Both the position numbers and the translations under genes were made by a program. From positions 66,032,605 to 66,096,604 of the forward strand of contig CM077643.1 in NCBI GenBank assembly GCA_039707465.1: 64,000 nt of DNA, read 5' to 3'. Within the stretch, counting starts at the first letter, position 1; the number at the start of each line of letters is the position of its first letter. This DNA comes from Rhabdophis nuchalis (taxonomy: Eukaryota > Chordata > Lepidosauria > Squamata > Natricidae). This document shows, piece by piece, positions 46,040 to 58,757 of this stretch. The notes under the pieces were generated by a model that saw nothing but the letters and a program-made list of their open reading frames with translations, had not been told where the DNA came from and made no database searches.

Positions 46040-46117
46040 CAGGGGTCCCCAACCCCCGGTCCGCGGCCCGGTGCCGGTCCGCGGCCTGATAGGAACCGCA
46101 GGGCTGGAGAGGAGGAG

Positions 46118-46577
46118 GAGGAGGAGGAGGGAACAGCCCCCTGGGCAGAGGATGGCCGAGCGCGCCTCCAGCAGTTCCTTCCGACGGCCACCGCGGCGCA
46201 CTTTCCGGGGCTTCCCGGAGGGGCCGGCATGTCAGCTGAGAAGGTAGCGTGCCTCATCGCACAACGAGCGAGCGGGCGGAGGACTCGAGCCTGCGGCTAC
46301 CTTAAGCACCGCCGAGGCCATCTGGGCGCCACACACCCATCTCCCTTCCAGCCCCATGTGGTGCCCGGATGGTTTCGGTAGTGCTTAAGGTAGCCGCAGG
46401 CTCGAGTCCTCCGGCCGCTCGCTCATTCGCTCGCTGTGGGATGAGGCACGTTACCTCTTCAGCTGACATGCCAGGCCCTCCGGGAAGCCCCGGAAAGTGC
46501 GCGGCAGTGGCCGTCAGAAGGAGCTGCTGGAGGCGCGCTTGGCCATTCTCTGCCCAGGGGCTGCTCCCTCCTCCTCT
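46118..46577. repeat. Long inverted repeat (about 195-bp arms, 71-bp loop)
   Basis: The arm 46118-46309 and the arm 46381-46577 are complementary at roughly 90%, with matching landmarks such as CGCGCCTCCAGCAG, CTTTCCGGGGCTTCCCGGAG and GACTCGAGCCTGCGGCTACC. The RNA or single strand would form a very stable hairpin. Confidence 0.9.
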
Positions 46578-46695
46578 CCAGCCGACATGCTGGCCCCTCT
46601 GCTGCTTCCCGGGGGGGGGGAGATAATGACAGGCACACAGAGGGACAGACTTAAAGAGACAGAAATAGAGAGAGGGAGGGAGAGACGGAATCAGA

Positions 46696-46980
46696 CACAC
46701 ACACACACACACACACACACAAAGTGACAGAGATGGGTGGAGGGAGGAGAGAGACAGATACAGATACAGAGAGAGAGAGAAACAGAGAAAGAGAAAGAAA
46801 GAAAAATAGAAAAAGAAAGATGAATGGAGGGTGGGAGGGAGGGAGAGAATGAAGGAAAGAAGGGGGAGGGAGGAGGAAGGGAGGGGTGAAAGAAGGAAGG
46901 AAGGAAAGAAAGAAAGAAAAAGAAAGAGATGGAGGGTAGGAGGGAGGGAAGGAAAGAAGGAAAGGAAAGGAAAGGAAGAA
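46696..46980. repeat. (CA)n and polypurine simple repeats
   Basis: A (CA)n run near 46696-46721 is followed by about 260 bp of almost pure A/G sequence with GGGA, GAAA and GGAA units. Confidence 0.9.
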
Positions 46981-47199
46981 ATCTATTTTCCTATTTCCTT
47001 CCACCTCAAGCTACCTGTTTGGTTAACCAGGTTAAAGATCTATTTTTCTCCCAGTGATCATTTCAAAGGAATCACATCCTCTGCGTCATTTCCTGGATTC
47101 AAACCAGCATCCCAAAGAGTCATGAGCTGCCTTTATATATAACGAGTGCCCATAAATCCATTTTTACCATCTTCAGAAGACCAAAGACCAGCCAGAAAT

Positions 47200-47230
47200 G
47201 GAAGGAAGGAAGGAAGGAAGGAAGGAAGGA

Positions 47231-47314
<84 letters not shown>

Positions 47315-47315
47315 A
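47200..47315. repeat. (GGAA)n then (GAAA)n microsatellite
   Basis: About seven GGAA units pass into about twenty GAAA units. Complementary frames give long FLSF repeats that are not genes. Confidence 0.95.
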
Positions 47316-47663
47316 CTTATGACCACTATTGAGCCCAAAATTTTGGAGTTTCACCACATTTTCCAAGTTGGCCACGCCCATCCGGTCACATGACCGCTGA
47401 GCCACTCCCACAAAACAGGCCATACCTTTTGGCTCTCAAAAGAAATTTCAGTAGTGGTACTGTTGATATTTGGCTCTATTGACTAATAAGTTTTCCCACC
47501 ACTGCCCTAGAGGGCCAAGTGAACCGACTCCCCCACCCCGCATGCGCATGCGCCGCCTGTTCCCCCTCCATCCCTCCTCCTCTAGGCCAGCCGGTCCGCA
47601 GAATTTTCTTTAAAATGAAACCGATCCCTGGTGCAAAAAAGGTTGGGGACCCCTGTCTTAGGC

Positions 47664-50075
47664 AATGGAGAGAAAAGGAAAAGGGTGCCTGAGGAGCCCG
47701 CCAATTAATCTAATTGGCCAATGTGATTACTGGTTTTAATTATACTGAAACCGCAGGAAAGATTCAGAGTTGGTTTTCAACCAAGTGTACCGATATGATT
47801 TACCCAATAAAGAATGAGAAAGTGTCTGGCCTTGGGGTTCTCATTTGCTTGGGTTTGTTAGTCGGAACCTTGACAAGAGATTTGAGATGTTACAATTTCA
47901 GAAATTTGACACTTGTGGGGACTAAAGTTTCTAGGCAGAAAAGGAAAGAGGGGAGAGACTGTTACTTAGTGATGTCAGTCTCCATTTTGATTGTTAAGTG
48001 AGGACTACCTGTATTGGAGAAATACATCTGTTATAGATTGATGTTCCCAGTAGATTTGTCTGGATGTTGAGCCATGACAAGTGGACTTCTTTTCTTCTTT
48101 GGTGTGAAATGTTTCGCTACTTATCCAAGTAGATTGGAAAAGCTAAGCAGCAAAAAAAAAAAAGGGGGGGGGAGAAAAGTCCAAGTGATTCGACTTCCAA
48201 TCATGGCTGTTATTTATATAAAATAAAAATGATTTCTTTTACAGTAATAATATCCAATTTCTTAATGGGATATCTCAGTATTTTCCCTTTGTCAGAAAGA
48301 CAATATCCAGGCTTCTGAGATTTGGATGGAGAGGAAATATTATTATATTTTGATATTAATTTTCCAACGCCTGTCAAGCACAAAGAACCAAGTCCAAACA
48401 CAAAGAGTTCAAATTTACTGATATATTGCTCAAGCCTATACACAGGAATCTTCTCAATTAACAGTTCATACCTGGATAAAATTAGATAAGTTTCAACAGC
48501 ATTCAAGGGCAATTTGTCCTTCTGTGACTGCATAGAGACTCTAAACCTATTCCTTGTTTGACTCCTCCTTCCAGTCTCTCTCCTACAGTGCTTGACTCGA
48601 AGGACAAAAATGCATCTGGTTTGATGAAGATTAACAGGTATACTACTGATTGTTGTTTAGATGGGAGACCACCTGGCAAACGTGCAACGCTTTGATTTCT
48701 GTGATGGGAGAAATATATAATTTAGATATTACTAAATAATAAATTATACTCCTTTCATCAACATTGATATATTACATAAACTTTTGGTATTTATGCATCA
48801 CTTCAAATAGAAAGAAATCATTCAAAAAGAGGGTGAAAGGTTGCATAATATTTACACATACATACAGAATTTAACACTGTTACTTAATTAGAAATGCTAT
48901 ACATTTCATCACAGCGGAGAAGATTATGGCCAAGTTTGCCTTCTTGGACTTCTATATGAATATTCACAAAGATTTTGCTCTCTCTTTTTTCTTGAAACTA
49001 ACTTCAGTTTGACAATCTTTCATATAGAAGTCACCTTCAAATAGAGAATTGCCTTGCAGCAACTCCACAGAGGTGGGTATTTTATAAAGTTGGTCTCGTG
49101 GCTACACGCTATCATATGAATTTTAGACAGCTAAATCTTGTAGTACAATGAGATTTCCAAAATGAAAATAGAGTCAGTGATTGGAATTTTTATTTTAAAT
49201 GAAATACAGTCACCCTACAATTCTCTTTGGAAAAATAACCTTTACTACAATTCTAGATTTGTTTTTATATTAGTTTGAATTGTTTGGCTTCTTCCCCAAA
49301 ATCCCGGAATTAGGTTCTAATGGAATGCCAAGAATTTTGTAACAGATCTACAGCCATTTCTCAAAATTACAAGTGCCGAAGGGATGGTGAGGGGAAGAAT
49401 GAACTTGGTATACATTGGTAATATGATAAATCTTGGAAAGTGAAGTAGCTAAAATCCCAAAGAGAGAAGTTTTCTAATGAATGCTTTAGCACTTTGTTGG
49501 AAAATAAGCTATTTTTGCCTCTCAGTAGCTTTTTCCCTATGCTCTTCTTTTTACAAATTAAGGTTGATATAGTCTGGGTAGATGATTAGTTATCTTCCTA
49601 GAAAGAATCAAGCTATGGATTGGCAGTATCCAAATCCTAAATTTGCTTTCATTAAAATAAAAGGATGCGATGTGATAAAATTCTTAATCTAAGCTTTTGA
49701 AGGTAGATTTTGTTCTCTTGTTGTTTTAAGGTCACTGCTTTGTTGAGCCTTTATTTCTCTTTCTCATTTCTACGACCCCTTTTTCAGGTTCTCTGACTTA
49801 AACGTCATGCAATATGTGTAACATGTTGAAGCTTGCTATTTTTATAAAACATAATAGTGAGCTAGAAGTCTGTCTAAACATTACAAAACAAACAATCACT
49901 TTGCATACCAGAATACCAGTCTTCTTGACAGAATTGTTTTTCTTGTGATGATGGTATGCAAATCTGTCTGTCTTAACTATCTATCATTGCTTGTTGTTTT
50001 CTTATCTTCCCCTTTAAAAATGAATATAGGGAAATAGCAGAAGTTTTTATTTCCATGTTCAACCACTTGTGGCTT

Positions 50076-50077
<2 letters not shown>
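47664..50077. other. FOXN3 intron with small repeat remnants
   Basis: At 47985-48013 there is the right end of a TACAGGTAGTCCTC-family element (GTTAAGTGAGGACTACCTGT). Poly-A/poly-G runs lie near 48151-48173. No gene or other repeat end is recognised. Confidence 0.5.
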
Positions 50078-50110
<33 letters not shown>

Positions 50111-52450
50111 AATAATAATAATAATTTATTTATAAACCGCCTCCTCTCCCCAAAGGGACTCGGAGCGGTGCACAGGGAAATTAAAAAACCGATAATAGAT
50201 AAATAGATAAAATACAAATTAAACAAAATTATCCCTGCGCTAAAATCCCCTGTATTAAAATTACGCTAAAATCCCCTAAAACCCTATTAAAAGAGGGAAG
50301 ACTAACCAAGCAGAAGAAGTGTGTTTTCAGTTTTTGACGGAAGGAGCAGAGGTCCGTAGTTGTTCTAATTTCGGGGGGAAGGTCGTTCCAGAGGGCTGGG
50401 CCCGCCACAGAGAAGGCCCTTCCCCTGGGCGTCGCCCGCTGGCATAGCCTAGTGGACGGAACCCGGAGAAGTCCCTCTCTGTGGGAGCGGATCGGCCGCA
50501 GGGATGTATGGGGCAGGATCCGATCCCGCAGATAACTAGGTCCCATGCCATGGAGCGCTTTAAAGATGGTAACTAACACCTTGAAGCGCACCCGAAAGAC
50601 GACAGGCAGCCAATGCAGCTCGCGCAAGAGCGGTGTTATGTGGGTAAACCTAGAGGTTCCCATTATTGCTTGCGCGGCTGCATTCTGGACAAGCTGAAGT
50701 CTTCGGGTGCACCTCAAGGGGAGCCCCATGTAGAGAGAATTGCAGTAGTCCAGTCGGGATGTCACGAGGGCGTGAGTGACTGTGCAAAGGGCATCCCGAT
50801 CCAATAGGGGACGCAACTGGCGTACCAGGCGAACCTGGTAAAACGCCCTCCTGGCCACGGCTGTCACTTGATTTTCCATGGACAGCCGGGTATCCAGGAG
50901 GACGCCCAAGTTGCGTGCCCCATCCACAGGGGTAAGGTGTTCGTCCCCTATGGCCAGTGATGGAGTCAACTGGTTGTACCGGGATGCCAGAAACCACAGC
51001 CACTCGGTCTTGGACGGGTTGAGTCTGAGTCTGTTACTTCCCATCCAGGCCCGCACGGCTTCAAGGCACTGGCACATCACCGCTACGGCATCGTTGGGGT
51101 GGTTTGGGGTAGATATATACAGCTGCGTATCGTCAGCGTAGAGGTGATACTCTACCCCCAAACCACGGATGATCTCACCCAGCAGCTTCATATATGTGTT
51201 GAACAGGAGAGGCAAGAGGACCGACCCCTGAGGAACCCCACGTGAGGGGTCTCGAGGTCGACCTCTGCTCTACTGCCAACACAAATTGCGATCGACTGGA
51301 GAGGTAGGAGGAGAACCACCACAGTACGGTGCCCCTCACCCCCAACCCCTCCAGCCGATGCAATAGGATACCATGGTCGATGGTATCGAAAGCCGCTGAG
51401 AGGTCTAATAGGACCAGGATGGAGGAACAACCTCCATCTCTGGCCCTCCAGAGATCATCTACCAACGCGACCAATTCCGTCTCGGTGCTGTGCCTGGGCC
51501 GGAAGCCGGACTGGCGCGGGTCCAGATAATCAACTTCCTCCAGGTGACGGGGAAACTGTTGTGCCACTTCCTCCAGGTGACGGGGAAACTGTTGTGCCAC
51601 AACCTTCGCCAGAAAGTGAAGGTTGGAGACCGGACGGTAATTAACTAATAATGCTGGGTCCAGAGAGGGCTTCTTCAGGAGGGGCCTCACCATAGCCTCT
51701 TTAAGGGAGGCAGGCAAGAAACCCTCACTCAGAGAAGTGTTGACAACCTCCTGGAGCCAGCCTCGTGTAACCTCCCAGGATGCCAGTACAAGCCAGGAGG
51801 GACACGGGTCCAATAAACATGTGGTGGCTCGCAGTCGCCCACGTAACCTGTCCATATCTTCGGAAGTAACAGAGTCAAACTCTTCCCACAAAACTGTCTC
51901 AGGACCTGCTTCGGGGCATCCCACTGGGCCATCGATGGAGACTAACTCGCTCTGAATCTGAGCGATTTTATCCTGCAGATAAATCCCAAGTTCCTCTGCT
52001 CTACCCTGTAATGGGGTTTCCCGCACCCTCTGTTGAAGGAGGGAGCAGATCACCCTAAACAGGGCGGCAGGGCGGTTATCTGCGGATGCGATGAGAGTGG
52101 CACAGTGATGACGTTTGGCCACTCTCAGCGCCACAAGGTAAGTCCGTAAATGGGCTCTCACCTGTGTTCGGTCAGATTCAGACCGAGTAGATCTCCATCT
52201 CCTCTCTAGGCATCTCTTGTGGCGTTTCATCACCCTTAGCTCCTCGGTAAACCAAGGAGCCAGGGTGGTTCGCCGCCGCAAGAGAGGCCGCAAGGGCGCG
52301 ACCTGATCTAAGGCTCCCGTGGCCGCAGTATTCCATGCGGCCACGAGGTCCTCCATCGGGCGCGGGTCAGGGATACAGGAAGTGGCCCAAGCGCCGTCTG
52401 GAACCTGTCAGGGTCCATCAGGCGCCTGGGGCGGAACCAAATAGGTGACT
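50078..52450 (-). mobile_element. L2-clade LINE, long 5'-truncated copy, minus strand
   Basis: On the minus strand, the frame 52356-51175 holds the start of the reverse transcriptase: MVRPLLKKPSLDPALLVNYR, PVSNLHFLAKVV, RQSGFRPRHSTETELVALV and LDLSAAFDTIDH. A frameshift just before GVPQGSVL (near 51240) leads into the frame 51215-50229, which carries [13 protein letters not shown] (catalytic YADD at 51129-51140), [24 protein letters not shown] and [13 protein letters not shown]. The endonuclease is missing because the copy is truncated near 52450. The 3' end has CGCTCCGAGTCCCTTTGGGG and an (ATT)n(GTT)n tail at 50078-50125. One frameshift and a 33-bp duplication are the main lesions seen. Confidence 0.85.
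51535..51600 (-). repeat. 33-bp in-frame duplication within L2 RT
   Basis: Two exact 33-bp copies (51535-51567, 51568-51600) encode VAQQFPRHLEE twice, immediately after the PVSNLHFLAKV block. The frame is preserved. Confidence 0.95.
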
Positions 52451-52945
52451 CAGGTTCCGCTTACAAACAACTAAATGACGATAAGCAAAATCAAAGTTTT
52501 CAAATAAGCCAACCTGCAAAAAAAAATCAAAAACTAGAAACACTTGGCCTTTGATAGCTGCAGCAGTAATCTAAATAACAGCAACAAATAATTATGGGCA
52601 ATAAACTTATTATTATATTTACAGACTTAATTTTTAAACTACATCTCTTAAATTGGCTCCTACTATACACTTACAATATATTTGATTTAAAACTTTAGAT
52701 TGCCATAAAATCTCTATGATATTCCTACAAATTATTTAATTTGATTTATTTAAAACAACTAAGAAAGCATGCATAAAACCTTTTTCTCCCCCACACTCCC
52801 ATCTGAGAACACATGAAATGAAAGTCTAAACTCCCTTCCTGGCTGAAGTTTATTGCTTCTACATTTGTGACAAACCTGTATGCCTAGAAGATTGTCCAGC
52901 TGACTTGTTGCTGTGAGATGATGATCTGGGATTACCTTATAGGTT
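52451..52945. other. FOXN3 intron between two LINEs
   Basis: AT-rich sequence with no recognised feature. Confidence 0.5.
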
Positions 52946-54009
52946 AGACATAAGAACATAAGAACAGCCACCGCCCATCCAGTCCAGCATTCTGTCTCAC
53001 ACAGTGGCTCACCATTTGCTTCAGGGTATTCCCAAGCAGATCTCTTCACCTGCTTATGATTCCCTGCAAATGGCATTGAGAAATATCCTGCCTATGTCTC
53101 CATCCTGGAGGGTGTCCTTAGGCATCCATAATGATAGCCATTGATACCCTTGTTCTCCATGAACCCGTCTAATCCTTTCTTAAAGGTGTCGAGGCTGACA
53201 GCTGTCACCACTTCTTCTGGCAGGAGTTCCATAGACCAGTGATCCTCTGGGTGAAAAAGTACTTCCTCTTATTTGTTTGAGGTCTAGTTATCAAAAGTTT
53301 CATGTAGTGCCCCCTAGTTTTAGTGTTGTGCGATAGGGAAAACAGTTTTTCCTTTTCGACTTTGTCCACACCGTGCATGATTTTATAGACTTCAATCAGG
53401 TCACCTCTCAGGCGCTGTCGTTCTAGAGTGAAGAGGCCCAGCCGTTGCAGCCTCAGATGGTGAGGAAGGTGTTCCAGCCCCCTAATCATTCTGGTTGCCC
53501 TCCTCTGCACCTTTTCCATTTCCATAATATCCTTCTGAAGGTATGGTGACCAGAACTGTACACAATACTCCAGATGGGGCCTCACCATAGATTTATAGAG
53601 GCAAAATGACACTTGCTGACTTATTTTCTATACCGTTCCTAATGATCCCTAGAAATGAGTTTGCTTTTTTCACTGCTGCGGCACACTGGGTTGACACCTT
53701 CATTGAGCTGTCCACCAGGACACCAAGGTCCCTTTCCTGGTTAGTTGCAAGGAGTTCAGACCCCATCAGTTTATAGATGTAGTTGGGGTTTTTTGCCCCA
53801 ACGTGCATCACTCTACACTTACTAATGTTGAAGCTCATTTGCCACTGGTTTGCCCACTCCCCCAGTGTCAAGAGATCCCTCTGGAGCTCCTCACACTCTC
53901 TCTCAGTTTTTACTACCCTGTATAATTTAGTGTCGTCGGTGAATTTGGCTACCTTGCTGTTTACTCCTACTTCTAGATCATTTAACATGAGACAAGGAAA
54001 GTGAACCAT
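52946..54009 (-). mobile_element. CR1 LINE, 5'-truncated, minus strand
   Basis: Minus-strand frames 54009-53593 and 53612-53205 show FTDDTKLYRVVK (the catalytic block, with T in place of A before DD), ERDLGVLVDSSMKVS, then YKSMVRPHLEYCVQFWSP, EKVQRRATRMIRGLEHLP and RLGLFTLERQRLRGDL. The 3' tail TTCTTATGTTCTTATG lies at 52946-52963. It shares nearly all of its last 640 bp with the copy at 21636-22300. A short deletion near 53222 (CAGGAGTTCC against CAGGGAGTTCC) breaks the frame. Confidence 0.85.
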
Positions 54010-54159
54010 CCTATACTTGCCGGAATAGGATGCACCCCTATTGCCTGGGGCCTAATGGGAGAAGATTTTAGGGAAGGGAGCTAAAATCTTTCCCTTTCCT
54101 TTGGACATGGTGGATGGTGGATATAGAAGTGTTTAAGGATATTATATGGTTGACTGGTA

Positions 54160-54500
54160 TTGAAATAATGAAATAACAACAAGGGCCTTTTAGATCTCAA
54201 GCAGCAATCAACCACAGTGTCTTATTGGCTGCCTGCAAGAGTGTGGATGAGATGCATTGTTGTGCCGTAGTTCTACCCATTCCTAAATTGGCAGTTTCAG
54301 CTTCTGTACCTTTGAGAGGAGTGACAACAAACTGATAGTTGCTCCAATATGGGGGCCCTCAGAGCTCACTCCTCTCTCCTATGCTATTTAATATGAGCAT
54401 GAAACTGCTGGTAGAGGTCAACTATCTGTATGACTGAACTATAATGTTGATACTCAGTTACCATAGCTACAACGTAAGATGGGTACACTGTGGGAGCTCT
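54160..54500 (+). mobile_element. Old L2-type LINE fragment, plus strand
   Basis: A block reading as PMLFNMSMKLLVEV (about 54377-54420), preceded by a degraded GVPQGS-like stretch and followed by a degraded DTQL, matches the region around the L2 catalytic motif. The sequence is too decayed to follow further. Confidence 0.4.
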
Positions 54501-55021
54501 GACGTAGTCTCTAGAGATGTGAGGGCTTAGAAGGGTTAAAAAAAAGATCATATTAAACCCTTGAAATGTATAGTTACATTGACTCAATCACAGCTCCAGT
54601 TTTAGCTCTAGATGGGATTCTATTTCCCTTAAAAGAATAGGTATGGACTTGGAGTGGCTCAGAGCTCTTGGCAGAAGAAAGTGAAAGCTATGTATGGAAG
54701 CTATTCAGAACCTGTCTTGTTCTGCATTGTACTTGGGTGTCTGTAATTATTTAGGTAATGATCACTCCTTGTCTTTTAAAAAAAAGAATTTATATTTTGA
54801 ATTATTTACATGAATTTTTTAAAATAGTTCAGGTATGATGATCACATCAAAGAATAACCCTATGTATTATCTGTATTAACTATGTACATTTAATTTTTAA
54901 ATTAAAGTTGTTCAGAGAGAATACTGCAGGATTTCTGACACCTGCATTTTACAATTAACAGCTTGAAGGCTGCTAAAATTGAATTGTATTTCAATGTATG
55001 TCTATATTTTATATTTATGAA

Positions 55022-55617
55022 CTAGCTATCCTGGCCACGCGTTGCTGTGGCCCAGTCTGGTTAAACTACCTACCTACCTACTGTATTTCTCCTCTCTCCC
55101 TCTCTCCCTCTACCTACCTACCTACCTACTGTATTTCTCCCTCTATCCCCCATCTACCTACTTACCTACCTACTGTATTTCTCCCTCTCTCTCTCTCCCT
55201 CTACCTACCTACCTACCGGCCTTGGTTGCTTGTGTTGGCATTGGAGTTTGTGGCAGCAGAGAGAGAGGCCGCTGAGTCGGCAGCGGCCTTGGAGGGGAGG
55301 AGTTGGTGGCGGCGGCGGAGAGAGAGGCTGCTGAGGAGGCGGCCATCGCGGATATGATGCAGACCGCTCCACGTGCAAGTGACATGAGCTAAAAAGCGTC
55401 CGGGGGGAGGGGGGAGAGTGAGGGGGAAAACTCAGAAGAGCTGCACTTTTACATTTGCGTGGCATGCACCTGACACAGGTGCGACATCCACACAATCTAT
55501 ACATATCGTTGCTGTACTTCAAAGGAACGTTGTGTGAAAATTTGGAAGCGATCGGTGCAGTACTTTCTGAGATTAGCGGTTTTGAACAAACTATTGTTAC
55601 ATTTTTATTTATATAGA
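55022..55617 (-). mobile_element. Helitron, non-autonomous, complete, minus strand
   Basis: On the minus strand it starts TCTATATAAATAAAAATGTA at 55617 and ends CTAG at 55022-55025, with A before and T after, as required for a Helitron. The terminal hairpin GGCCAC...GTGGCC lies at 55033-55052. At 596 bp it is about half as long as the copy at 27207-28298 but shares both ends and a shorter CTAC/CTCT tandem part (55063-55215). No protein is encoded. Confidence 0.8.
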
Positions 55618-58540
55618 TAATGATTGACAATTGTCCTGCATATACCTGTGTGGTGTGTATTTCTGCCAGAAATTGAAATTATACAGGAATAATATCAATG
55701 AAGAAATAGGTTGAGGTAAACTTAGACCTGGAATCCTGGCTAGCTTTGGAATATCAACCCTTCTCTTACATACCAGCAATCTGAAAAGGGTTTCCCTTCT
55801 ATTAGAAAAGCAGCAGAATTGTGTTTACTGGATTTGCTGAGTTCTTTCAAATAAGAGCAAGACAGATAGATTCTGCTGTACATTTTATGTAATGATGAGT
55901 ACATTAGGATTATTATGGCATCGAAGGCTGGATGCTTATCTAATAATTAAATACAGCCTAACAATTAATGTTTGAGCTGGACATGAAGAGTAGCTTTGAA
56001 ACCTTTTAAATTTAATTACAACATCTGTCACAAAAGTCAACTCCATTCTAGTAATTGTGATTTGCCTATTTGTATTTACCCCTGAGTTCAGCTTCACTTA
56101 CTAATTAGAGTGAATTTTGCTTCCCTTCCCCCAATAGTTTTCGTTTCTTTTCCCTCCATCCGTCTTTCCAGATTAAATTTTAGTGACTTGGCTGCATTAT
56201 TGAGCTGTCTATGTCATTGTCAAAGAAACCCACATAACAGTGGGAAATGAAATAGACCATTACATTTATTCAGCATTACTAAAATACCTGGAGCTTGGGT
56301 TGCTCTCAGCTGAAAGGAGAGCAATGCCATAATATGATAGTATGATTATGTGTGTATGTTTGTAGTGAATGGCAAAGAAGTTACAGCAAGGCTAAAAACA
56401 GATTCAGTGTTCATGTGGAATTACCTCCTGATATTTCTTTGCTGTAAAATACAAGTTAAAAATATATTCTCTAAATTGTGTAGTATTGATCTAAGAAAGA
56501 TTTTTAGGAAAGCCTGTAGAAAGGAAATCTATAAAGGATTGTCAGCTAAACCTTTTTTTAAAAAAATATGAGTGATATAAAAACTATATAAAGCATATTT
56601 ATGTAATGTCCCCGTTTACCTTTCTGGGTATGCTATAAGCAAGAATAGCATTGTCTCTACCAAGACAAAAGAGAAAATAACAATTAGACTAAAATCACCA
56701 GCCAGTTGCCAGGAAAAAAAAAAATCAACCCTGACTGCCAAAATGGAAGGTTAGTGATCTGATGCCAGTCTTTGTGGATCAACTTTGGTGCCTTCCAGCT
56801 GTGTTTCAACTACAGAAATTGCCAAGCTTGCATGGTAAGAACAGTGTGGATACTAATGACCCTGTCCACAACGGTACAAAGTCTATCTCTGACAGTAAAT
56901 ACTAAGATAGGTTTTATCCAGCAAAGCAAACTGATCAAATACTGGCTGAGGAAAAATTCATGACTCTTCATTGTTTCTTAGAATTTGTATAGCTTTTACC
57001 TTGCACTTAGCTGTAAAGTATAGCATTCATTTCCTACAGTTGTATCTGCTCCTGGTTAACTGAATAAATAGTTAATGCTACTACATAATCACCTAAGTGC
57101 GCTTATTTGACTGGTACAGGATAGCACAAGAATACTTGCCAATGAAAAGGGAGGTAGTCCTCTGGTTTTCCATATAAATATCATTTTAATATAGTATCAG
57201 AGTGATACTTTGTGAGGAGATAATAGTAGATGACCATGTAGGTAAAAGTCATAGGTACTCCTTCAGTCTATCATTCCAAGAAATTCTGCAGAACAATACA
57301 CAAAGGGCAAATTATGTGATTTAAGCATAATGACAGATCTCAGGAAGGCAGCAATTGAAAGTATTGTATAGGCCCAATAGACTGCCATACCAGTGAATAT
57401 GTTTATTTCCTATTTATGGATCGGAGCAATCTTAGGAAATGACACTAACATACTATGTACTGTATTCTCTAAGTGTTGCAATTCATTTTTCATGCATAGG
57501 AATTTCTTCTCAACATTTCAGGTCATTGAATGGCTAGATACTAAATGTAAAGCCCCAGATTCATCAACTTTGTTAGCAAAACATCAATTTAATAGGGCAT
57601 TATTTTGTGCTATTGATTGCAGGATATTAGATTGCTTATTTACAAATGGAAGCTTTTACTAATTGTCATTAACAGTAATGAAGATTGCACATCTGTTTTA
57701 AATTCTGCCAAGATTATAGGAAAAATGAAAGTCTTTGCTTGCCAATAAAGAGTTGTATACCTATGTACAATTCTTTCTTGGAACATTCCAAGGTAAAAAC
57801 AGTATTGTATTGAGAATTTCACTTGACCCAAATCCTGCTGGTTGTTACAAGCAAACCGGGGATTTTGTGGTTTAAAATAAACTTGATTGCTTAAAAAATA
57901 AGTCACTGGAGTCTTTCATGGTTGACTTGTTTAGCAATCATCTAAAGTTTGTAATGAAACTGCAATCCCTGTTACACATTGAAACAACAATCCAAATTAA
58001 CAGAAATTAAATAGACATCCATCTTTTTCTCTTCAGGGCAATGATGGAATAGCACAAAGTGAGCTCTTTTCTGTGCGTACTTACTGTGTTAAATTACTGG
58101 ATTACTGTTGTATTATATAACTGTCCTATTTGCTAACAAGCTTTTTATGGCCAACAGAACTGAGAGATGAAGTTTTATGTTACTAATTAATAGGGGAATA
58201 CAACTTGGAATATTTTATTTTAAAGTTTAAAGGTAAACTTTAGGGTCTGTGGTGATTGTCTGAATGCTTTTAAATATAAAACAGAAATGAAAAGACATTT
58301 CACCTATTCCAGAAAATACAAATTTTCATAAGGTGTGAGTTGTTTTTTCCACTGTGAAAGATGCTTGAGATAGCAGTCCTCTTGAAAATAATCTTGGTTG
58401 AAAGAAAGCTCTGTAATGTTTACAGGTATTGCAGCAAGGTTCATTTGTGTCACCTGACAATAATCATTACTTTTCATGGTAAAAAAATTCCCTTGGCATC
58501 TCAATAGTAATTGTAATGAATTTTCACTTGTATCACAGAA
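55618..58540. other. FOXN3 intron, mostly unique sequence
   Basis: No transposon ends or coding sequence are recognised in about 2.9 kb. The low repeat content suggests possible conserved non-coding sequence, which cannot be judged without an alignment. Confidence 0.45.
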
Positions 58541-58757
58541 AAGCTGTGGTGGCACAGTGGTTAGAATGCACTATTGCATACTGACACTGCCCACTGCCAG
58601 GAGTTTGATCATGATTGGCTCAAGGTTGACTCAACCTTCTATCCTTCCCAGGTCAGTAAAATGAGGAGCCATATTGCTGGGTTTACAATTTTGTAACCCA
58701 CGGAGAGGGCTGTAAAGCATTAGGAAGCAATATATAAATCCAAATACTATTGCTATC
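58541..58757 (+). mobile_element. Sauria-type SINE
   Basis: It begins AAGCTGTGGTGGCACAGTGG (tRNA-like box A), has an AGGAGTTTGATC-like box B, the GGCTCAAGGTTGACTCAACC and CAGTAAAATGAGGAGCC blocks, and ends in GAGAGGGCTGTAAAGCATTA, a TATATAAATCC part and a GCTAT tail. This order is that of the squamate Sauria SINE, whose 3' end is shared with Bov-B LINEs. It is nearly full length and supports a squamate origin. Confidence 0.8.

Larger units (their letters stand above)
46040..47655. mobile_element. hAT-type fold-back element with 8-bp TSD
   Basis: The 8-mer TCTTAGGC flanks both sides exactly (46032-46039 and 47656-47663), the target duplication length of hAT transposons. The ends CAGGGGTCCCCAACCCCCGG and the complement of AGGTTGGGGACCCCTG form terminal inverted repeats. 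The 1616-bp interior encodes no transposase. It holds an inverted repeat with arms near 195 bp (46118-46577), a (CA)n run, about 260 bp of polypurine sequence, a (GGAA)n/(GAAA)n array, and near 47316-47510 a piece of another repeat. The GC-rich arms and AT-rich surroundings contrast sharply. GC-rich open frames are by-products of the inverted repeat. Confidence 0.85.

Noticed and set aside
46302..47423. Several long frames with Ser/Leu/Phe repeats
   Set aside because: They read through the hAT hairpin and simple repeats; low complexity, no domain.
48060..48180. Possible repeat end near GTGAAATGTTTCGCTACTTA
   Set aside because: It resembles a dispersed reptile repeat, but I could not identify the family or its boundaries.
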